Below are positions 57,566-64,000 of a stretch of DNA of 64,000 nucleotides, piece by piece. Within the stretch, counting starts at the first letter, position 1, and each line of letters begins with the position of its first letter. The DNA lies in contig JAQIFP010000004.1 of the NCBI GenBank assembly GCA_030141585.1, forward strand, positions 1 to 64,000, written 5' to 3'. The stretch is from Ophryocystis elektroscirrha (taxonomy: Eukaryota; Apicomplexa; Conoidasida; Neogregarinorida; Ophryocystidae). The notes under the pieces were generated by a model. It had not been told where the DNA came from. It saw only the letters and a program-made list of their open reading frames with translations, and did no database searches. The position numbers were made by a program, and so were the translations under genes.

Positions 57566-57909
57566 AATTTAACTTATATATATGTTTTTCTGTCAGAAGT
57601 GCGACAGATAAAATAAAATTTTCCTGTAAATCAACAAGTATATAGAAAAATATGAGAGCTACATATTTTTTGATAACAATAACTAAAATATTATGTCATT
57701 TGATATTAATTTATTGAAGATTCAAATAAAATTTATACTATCATTTTATTCACTTTTCAACAATAGCATTATAAGTTACTAATTTCTTAAGTAAGCTGTA
57801 TAAAGCAGTACGATAGCAGCAAATACAGCTAATTCAAATAATAATTTATAATGTATCCTATTATTTGCGCGGCAAGAAACATACATTTCTGCCACTTACA
57901 GTTGGTTAT
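57566..57909. other. Intergenic region between divergent genes
   Basis: About 340 bp between the divergent Sm D2 and EF-hand genes. It should hold both promoters. No motif can be named with confidence. Confidence 0.5.
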
Positions 57910-59654
57910 ATGAATACATCTGATATCAATATATTATGGAAAACGGCAGGATGGAGCTTAGAAATTCTAAAAAAATTATATACACTATATGAAAAATATC
58001 AGACTAAATATTTGTCAGATAATTTTCTTGATTGTTTTTTTTATGATTTTGCTACATCAAATTATAGTAAAAGTAAACATTTGACTCCATTAAATATCGT
58101 ATTTTTTAACAGTAAGCACATTAACTTTCAACAGGTATTGAAATTTCGTTATATTTATATTTTCTCACTTTTAGTTTCTACGCTTTTGTGTCTTATGTGA
58201 AAGTTCGATCAATTTAAATAATATTCCATTTGTTGAATCAATACGCCTTAAAGCAATATATCAGCGCTATGACCAAGATAGTAAAGGATATTTAGACATT
58301 AAAGACTTATCATTGCTTATTAGTGATATTCCAGTAATTCAAACAAATTCCTTAAAATCTTCAATAAAAGCTTGCGAAGAATTTTTATTAAGTTTACATG
58401 GGAATAATGAACATTGCAAATTTGAAGATTTTGAGCAACTTGTAAAATCAGATACCATTAAGTAATACCTCTTATTTGTAGTGGTTTTCAGGAATATTGA
58501 TACTGTTTTACGTATCAGCTTAAACTTTAACAATTCATTATGCAATAAAGAAGCTTCATCAACAAACAGGTAATATTTAACATTACTGCTATTTCCTTTG
58601 CTATTTATTTTCACTTATTATTTAGCTGCTAAGTTTTCTATAAATATATTTATATATATTAATAATATACATGTATATAAATATATATTTATATATGTAT
58701 ATATTAAAGATAAATTAAATATAAGGATACATATGACTATCCAAACGTATGATATCCATGCTTCAAGCAACTTTCGCTTAACAATCTATGAATTGTTTTA
58801 GGAAGAAAATTTACTTGTCTCAATCAACACCGATCAAACCTATGACTACTGATATTGAAACAGATAAGTTATCTGATCCATTTCCTACAAATCATAAATG
58901 CCATTCTTATTCGTTAAATGGAAAGATTAATATATCTACAAATACGCAACTCATAGTAAATGTCAATCAAATCAAATCCAGAAAATCTTCTTATTTCCAA
59001 AAAGATTTTTGTATAGATAAATTTATAAGTCCTTCGGAAATCAATGCATGGATAGTAGTCCATAAAGCATATCTTGCAATTAATTCGGAAAAGTCAAATC
59101 TTTCAATCAATTTTCTAGGGAAAACTAAGCAATATTTGTATTTATATGTTTTAATTCATCAAAGTACGTCAGGAAAAAAAGTTCTGTCGGGTAATAATTT
59201 TTATCATTATAACTATTCGATAGAGATGCTTTTAACAAGATTTATCAATGATGTTCATGACATGGCACTGAAGCATAGTGAAACAATATGTAAAGAATTA
59301 ATTATCCAACAACGATACTATGAAAAAGGTTTGTTACATGAAATCAAATATCAATTGTATCGGATATACTGGTTCCATATTATCAAAAGAACTTTCAATC
59401 AAAATTATCTTAGCGAAACTTACGCAAAAGACTTATTTCATGGATCACTGCAAGAATATTCCGATTGGTTGACCAAACTAAACGAAAATATCAATGCGGA
59501 TTCATTTGAGCAAATTTACCAAAATTCTTCAAATGAATTGTTGAGTTCATTCCAAAATATCATCCAGAATTTAAATGCCGACCATGCTAAACTGCTTAGA
59601 GTTCATTTGAGTGCTATATCTAGATTACTAGGAAGAATAGTAAATATTAAATAA
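57910..59654 (+). CDS. EF-hand-containing protein, unrecognised
   Basis: Four exons join in frame: about 57910-58133, 58174-58472, 58491-58569 and 58800-59654, giving about 480 residues. The segment LKAIYQRYDQDSKGYLDIKDLSLLI is one EF-hand (positions D, D, K, Y, D and D in the loop, with D at the last position where E is usual). It sits in an N-terminal helical region. The C-terminal 290 residues, after a Thr/Ser-rich stretch, are mixed beta then strongly helical (YYEKGLLHEIKYQLYRIYWF and LLSSFQNIIQNLNADHAKLL). No enzyme motif or membrane span was seen. The start is the first in-frame ATG; an earlier exon is possible. I do not recognise the family. Confidence 0.6.
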
Positions 59655-60285
59655 TTATTTTATCACTCGTTTTTTATTATTTTAATTAAAATTCAAATTT
59701 TCTTTAAAAATGTGTCCAATATTTTTTTAAATTCTTCTTTATAATATTTCATCTTTGTTATGATTTCCAAGCTGCAAATTAATTATTAAATGCAGTTTCC
59801 CTCAATTAACAAATTCTAGTTTAACACTTCATTTATAAAAAAACAAAAATGTAAATTTTGTAAAAGCGGCAGTTGCTATACAACAGCGATTGTCGTTACT
59901 CTGCATCAATTATTATTGAACTTGATCATTAGTAATTAATGTTGAAAACTAAAACAATTATAAATCTTTTACATGGAGATAAACGTATTCCATTAACGTT
60001 CATGCCAACCCGCAAGAATTGAGCAACAATTTATTTATTTTACAAATCACAATAAGCTAATACAATTAATTAAATTTTAGCCTCATGCTGATATAAATAA
60101 TAAATTATTGTGTTAAAATAAAAAGAAAACCCCAACTCAAATAAAAAAGTTAAAAAAAAAAATCATGAATTTTTCAGTTTAAGAATAATTTAATTGTAAT
60201 TAAAATTTCTATTTGTTGTAAAAGGTTTAAATCACATATTTCTTTTTTATCTGTTTTAAAAGGAGTAAATTCGTCTCAACCGGAA
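59655..60285. other. Intergenic region, nothing recognised
   Basis: About 630 bp of AT-rich sequence between two plus-strand genes. Read on both strands without finding an open frame with partners, a tRNA-like stem or a repeat. Confidence 0.5.
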
Positions 60286-61395
60286 ATGACCGTGAGGCGT
60301 AAGTTAAAAATGTTTGTTTTTAATATGCATTTTAGTTACTGCGTTCGAAAATAGCACGCAGGTCGGTGTATTTGCAAAACTTACAAATGCATATTGCATT
60401 ACAGCTTTAGGAAATGCACAAAATTTTCATTCAGTATTTCAGCAAATGTGCGGAAAAAGTATTCCCTGTATACAAGCTACTATTGGATCTACTAGATTAG
60501 TTGGTCGTTTGACAGCTGGTACATAATTTAATAATAACACAGTATATATTATTTGATATTAATATAAATTATTTACTATATAAGCAATTTTGGCTTTTTA
60601 TAGGCAACAAAAATGGGATATTGGTACCTACAATTACTACAGATCAAGAACTTCAACATCTTAGAAATTCATTGCCAGATGCAGTTGTTGTTCAAAGGAT
60701 ACATGAAAGGTTGTCAGCATTAGGGAATTGCATATGCTGTAATGATTATGTCGCTCTTGTAAATCCTGATATTGACAAAGAAACAGAAGAAATAATAGAA
60801 GACGTATTAGGAGTTGAGGTGTTTCGAACATCCATTGCTGGATTAACTTTAACTGGCACATATTGCGCTATAACAAATAGAGGAGGATTAGTAAGTTTTT
60901 GATAATTTAAAGTGCATGGATTGATTATATACATTAATAGCTCAATAATTCAATAAATAAATTATTTATTTATTATATTAATACATGCAGACAGTTCAAA
61001 ATTGATATATATATTCAACTATGTACTTAAATATAGTTGATATAAACTGAAAGATGAATTATTTTAGGCTCATGCGATGACAACACATGAAGAGTTAGAA
61101 GAGTTAAGTCAATTAGTGGAGGTTCCCTTTACAGCAGGAACCGTAAATCGCGGATCTATGTGCATAGGAGGAGGTAAGTACATTTAGCGTAACATAAAAT
61201 ATAAAAAAATCAAAATGAATATACATGTAAATGTATGTAGGTCTAACAGTTAATGATTGGATGACAGTCTGTGGTGCAGATACAACATCCACAGAATTAA
61301 GTGTTGTTCAAAAAATATTTGATATTAAATCACCTGATTCACAACCTGTTTCACAAGACCAAATTCAAAAAGTTCTTATTGAATCATTTATTTAA
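60286..61395 (+). CDS. EIF6: Translation initiation factor 6 (eIF6)
   Basis: Four exons from ATG 60286 to TAA 61393-61395, about 245 residues. [22 protein letters not shown] is built across intron 1, then [83 protein letters not shown]. All five pentein repeats can be recognised. eIF6 binds the 60S subunit at the uL14/eL24 face, blocks 40S joining until released by SBDS/EFL1, and is needed for 60S biogenesis. The length agrees with the family. Confidence 0.96.
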
Positions 61396-62068
61396 CTGTC
61401 CCAATGTGCATGTTTTATATTTTCATTACAGGATCCGAACCTTTTAATTCTATACCCATTTAAACTACTAAGCAAATAAATTATTTCTTTTAAACTTTCT
61501 TATGATGATATTAACGACTATAAATACCATCTTTCGGGTCTGAACCTAAATGATGTATAACTGTCTATTTTATCTGATAAAAATTAAACAAATGCAGTTT
61601 TGCTCAATGTAAATTTATTTCGTCTCTTTTCTGAAGTGGTGAAAACGATTATCATTAGTAGCTACTAAAGATTTTAACGAGTTATAAAAAACTGCTATAA
61701 AAATTCTTGCAAGCTGCTCAGGTCATTATTTTACTAAATTGTGAATCAACAGCGTTGCATATATTCAACTAAATATATATTCTAACACAAATAAATTGAC
61801 CAAATTTCTATATTAAGATTTATAATAACAATTAAAACTTATTTATTCCCATTGAAGATGTGAACAACAGTTTATAGTTACTTTATTCGCACTATTTTGA
61901 AAACGAATATAATGATATAATCAAATTGATACATTCTTTAAAACAATTAAGCAAAAACACTGCAATTAATCATTGAAATACTCAGTTTTGTAAAAAAAAT
62001 CATGACAGGTTCATTAGTCTGATTTATGATAATGGTGGTTTTCCGTCGATAAAACTTGTTCGCTTGTA
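61396..62068. other. Intergenic region, nothing recognised
   Basis: About 670 bp of AT-rich sequence between eIF6 and the SR-type gene, both plus strand. No recognisable feature. Confidence 0.5.
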
Positions 62069-64000
62069 ATGGCGGCTCAAAATCCAAGTATGTCTTTCAA
62101 TATGATATCATGAAATTTTATTAGAGAAGGTTTATGTAGGCAACTTGCCACGGTAATGTTGTAACGGCGTGTAAACAATCATTTGATTAGTTATTATGCC
62201 GAAGAAGATTTGCATAAAGATTTTTCGCGCTTCGGAACTATACTCCGAACTGAATTCAAAGGAAGGTAATAAACTGAAAGTATATGTACCCGGGATTATG
62301 TTTGTATTCATAAAATATTATAATACATTTTGAATAATAAAGGGATGTAAATTTTGCTCATACATAAAAAATTATTTAAAATATATCATGATGCTCCATG
62401 ATCCCAGTTATTTAACAAATAAATAAAACAAATTGATTATTTGTATCCGTAGGTTTGGCTTTATTGAATTTGACTCATCAGCTTCAGCTGATGATGCAAT
62501 ACGTATAATGGACAACTCAAAGCTTGGATCAGAAAGGGTATAAACTATAAATATCATAAATTATTATTTAAACACATACAATAAGGGATTTTATGATAAT
62601 AGTATGGCTCTTAAATACAATTTGAAGTATATATAGTTTCAATTCTATTAGATAAGAGTTAAATCTTATAACTACGTGTCTCTACCGGAAAAGCGCGGTT
62701 ATGATTATCGCGGTGTTGGTAACTCTGAGCGGACACAATATAGAGTGGTACATTACGAACAGCTAAACTCCAAAATTAGATTGTACTAAATTTACACGAG
62801 CGTACTACCTGGAAAGATTTAAAAGATTTTGGACGTCGTGGTAATTTGAGAAATTTTGATATAACTGGTTTTTGTATATAGCGGGTTTAGTCAATTATGC
62901 TGATGTTATGCGTAATTCAGATGGCACATATAAAGGGTAAGGATAAATGGTTTTATTAAAAAGAAAAATAATACACCAAAGATGCCTTTCAAAATGTGCA
63001 AATAATTGCATGGAATAATGGGTATTCAAATCAGTTTCATATGTAGAATTTATATATAATAGAAATATATTATCATGGTTATATATAAAATGTACCAAAT
63101 TAGTGGATGATATGTAGAATTTTGGAATTTCAACAAGCTGAAGCGATGCGCACTGCTCTTGAAACTTTATCTGGTCAATACATTTTAGGTGCTCCTGTTC
63201 GCATAATAGCGGAAAATGATTTAAAAGATTCAAGAAGCCCAACACAACGATCATCTGGAGCAAACTATTCAAATGAACCTAAAGAAAATTATTCTTTATC
63301 GGACATAAGAAATAAAATGAAATATATTCAACATTCACCTACATACCATGATAATTATAAAGGTTTATATATTCATTAATATTGAGTTTTAGAAACATAT
63401 ATAGATTCGAGATCGGCATCTGTAGGACGATATCCAAGTAATAAAATGTATTTTGTTCCTTCCCATCATCGTTATATCAATGAGAACCGTTCCTCATTGT
63501 CACCAAGACATAGAGCTATGTCTCGTTCCACTTATATGGAGAATAGGCTAATGCGAGATAAAATGTCACCAGGAGGATTGCCTAGACGTAAAAGAGAATG
63601 GTACGAAGAACTACACCCCGAAATCAATTTTCCCAAAAGAATATCTGATTCTCGATTTGATCGAAAACTTGTAGATCGTAATAAATTGAAAATGCGCCCT
63701 ACAAAACATGTTCATCAAATTAGAGTCTTAGAAAGAAGCAAGTCGGTGTATAAACCTAAATTATCTTCACCGGAAGTAGAATTATCAAAAATAAATAATA
63801 TGGACACAGAATATAGAGTTAACAGTGAGACTATTGAAGATGTCGAAAAACCCAAATCTGAAGCAGATGAAGCCGAATTTCATAGGAAAAGTTTGAATAA
63901 TGATAGTGTTGATAATAATCTAGTTGCTGATGAAAAACAAGAACTTTCTTTAAATGAAGCAGCATCAGATAAAAATTCTTATAAATGTGACGAGTCATGC
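62069..64000 (+). CDS. Two-RRM SR-type splicing factor (SRSF1-like), runs off the right edge
   Basis: ATG 62069. Short exons assemble RRM1: MAAQNPKKVYVGNLPRYYAE (RNP2 VYVGNLP), then FGTILRTEFKGRFGFIEFD (RNP1 RFGFIEF), then IMDNSKLGSERIRVKSYN. A 32-nt intron joins TQYRV/IVLNLHERTTWKDLKDFG, the heptapeptide site of the pseudo-RRM in SRSF1-type proteins (SWQDLKD in animals). Then LVNYADVMRNSDGTYKG follows and the rest of RRM2 with IIAENDLKD. SR proteins select exons and recruit the spliceosome. The C-terminal region in the window is long (over 250 residues), basic then acidic, with few Arg-Ser pairs (SRSPTQRSS, SRSASVGRY, SLSPRHRAMSRS), not a classic RS domain. It continues past base 64000. Confidence 0.88.

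Noticed and set aside
58598..58801. 67-codon plus-strand ORF in TA-rich sequence
   Set aside because: It lies within the roughly 230-nt intron of the EF-hand gene. Its residues come from ATATAT words.
62895..63272. 125-codon minus-strand ORF
   Set aside because: Antisense to the RRM2 exon of the SR-type gene, which has clear homology on the plus strand.

Overview
This is a 64 kb piece of a gene-dense, very AT-rich nuclear genome from a eukaryote. Reading frames end at TAA, TAG and TGA alike, so the genetic code is standard. Genes lie on both strands. Most are cut by very short GT-AG introns, typically about 25-40 nt, with a few longer ones that carry (TA)n runs. The genes are conserved eukaryotic housekeeping genes: splicing, tRNA modification and ligation, TFIIH, ribosome biogenesis and mitochondrial chaperones. 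I see no viral, plasmid, transposon or CRISPR content and no convincing tRNA or rRNA gene. An ERK7/MAPK15-type kinase hints at a ciliated or flagellated cell. The S-adenosylhomocysteinase carries the internal insert seen in plants, alveolates and many protists but not in animals or yeasts, so a unicellular protist is the best guess. I cannot place it more closely.

Layout: 1-3428 (-) TIMELESS/Tof1-like gene running off the left edge after a microsatellite; 3701-11614 (-) a roughly 2,290-residue NO VEIN-like protein (SWIM finger + Hsp90-type ATPase + DUF3883); 11683-12414 (-) archease; 12562-13077 (+) a small basic protein; 13197-13866 (+) a possible small membrane protein; 13887-21019 (-) a giant unrecognised protein, probably beta-propeller; 21183-21668 (-) a weak small gene; 22718-24736 (+) triple-KH RNA-binding protein; 24944-25614 (+) ZCCHC9; 25893-27492 (+) WD40 protein; 27785-29508 (+) SOF1/DCAF13; 29714-30876 (-) METTL2/6/8-type tRNA methyltransferase, head-to-head with 30890-31422 (+) DNL-type zinc finger protein; 31844-32297 (-) ER-type DnaJ; 32483-35583 (-) DEAH helicase, head-to-head with 35764-39447 (+) DHX16/Prp2; 39490-40935 (-) S-adenosylhomocysteinase; 41179-42605 (+) HSCB/Jac1; 42608-44716 (-) SANT-domain protein; 45115-47558 (-) acylated MORN protein; 48160-49073 (-) GET4; 49536-52019 (-) MAPK15; 52324-56468 (-) XPB; 56850-57565 (-) Sm D2; 57910-59654 (+) EF-hand protein; 60286-61395 (+) eIF6; 62069 to beyond 64000 (+) a two-RRM SR-type splicing factor.

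Functional themes: four or more gene products act on pre-mRNA splicing (DHX16, Sm D2, SR protein, and perhaps the second DEAH helicase). Others serve ribosome assembly (SOF1, eIF6, ZCCHC9), tRNA processing (archease, METTL), mitochondrial Hsp70 and Fe-S work (HSCB, DNLZ), transcription and repair (XPB), tail-anchored protein insertion (GET4) and the methylation cycle (SAHH). This looks like ordinary housekeeping content in a compact genome, not a specialised cluster. The most unusual items are the SWIM/Hsp90-ATPase/DUF3883 fusion, an XPB with changed helicase motifs and an expanded linker, the giant unknown propeller protein, the TDY-type MAPK15, and the extreme gene packing (two stop codons separated by 2 bp, two start codons separated by 13 bp). 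Multi-exon genes are given as whole spans. Exon joins were made by eye and should be taken as approximate.
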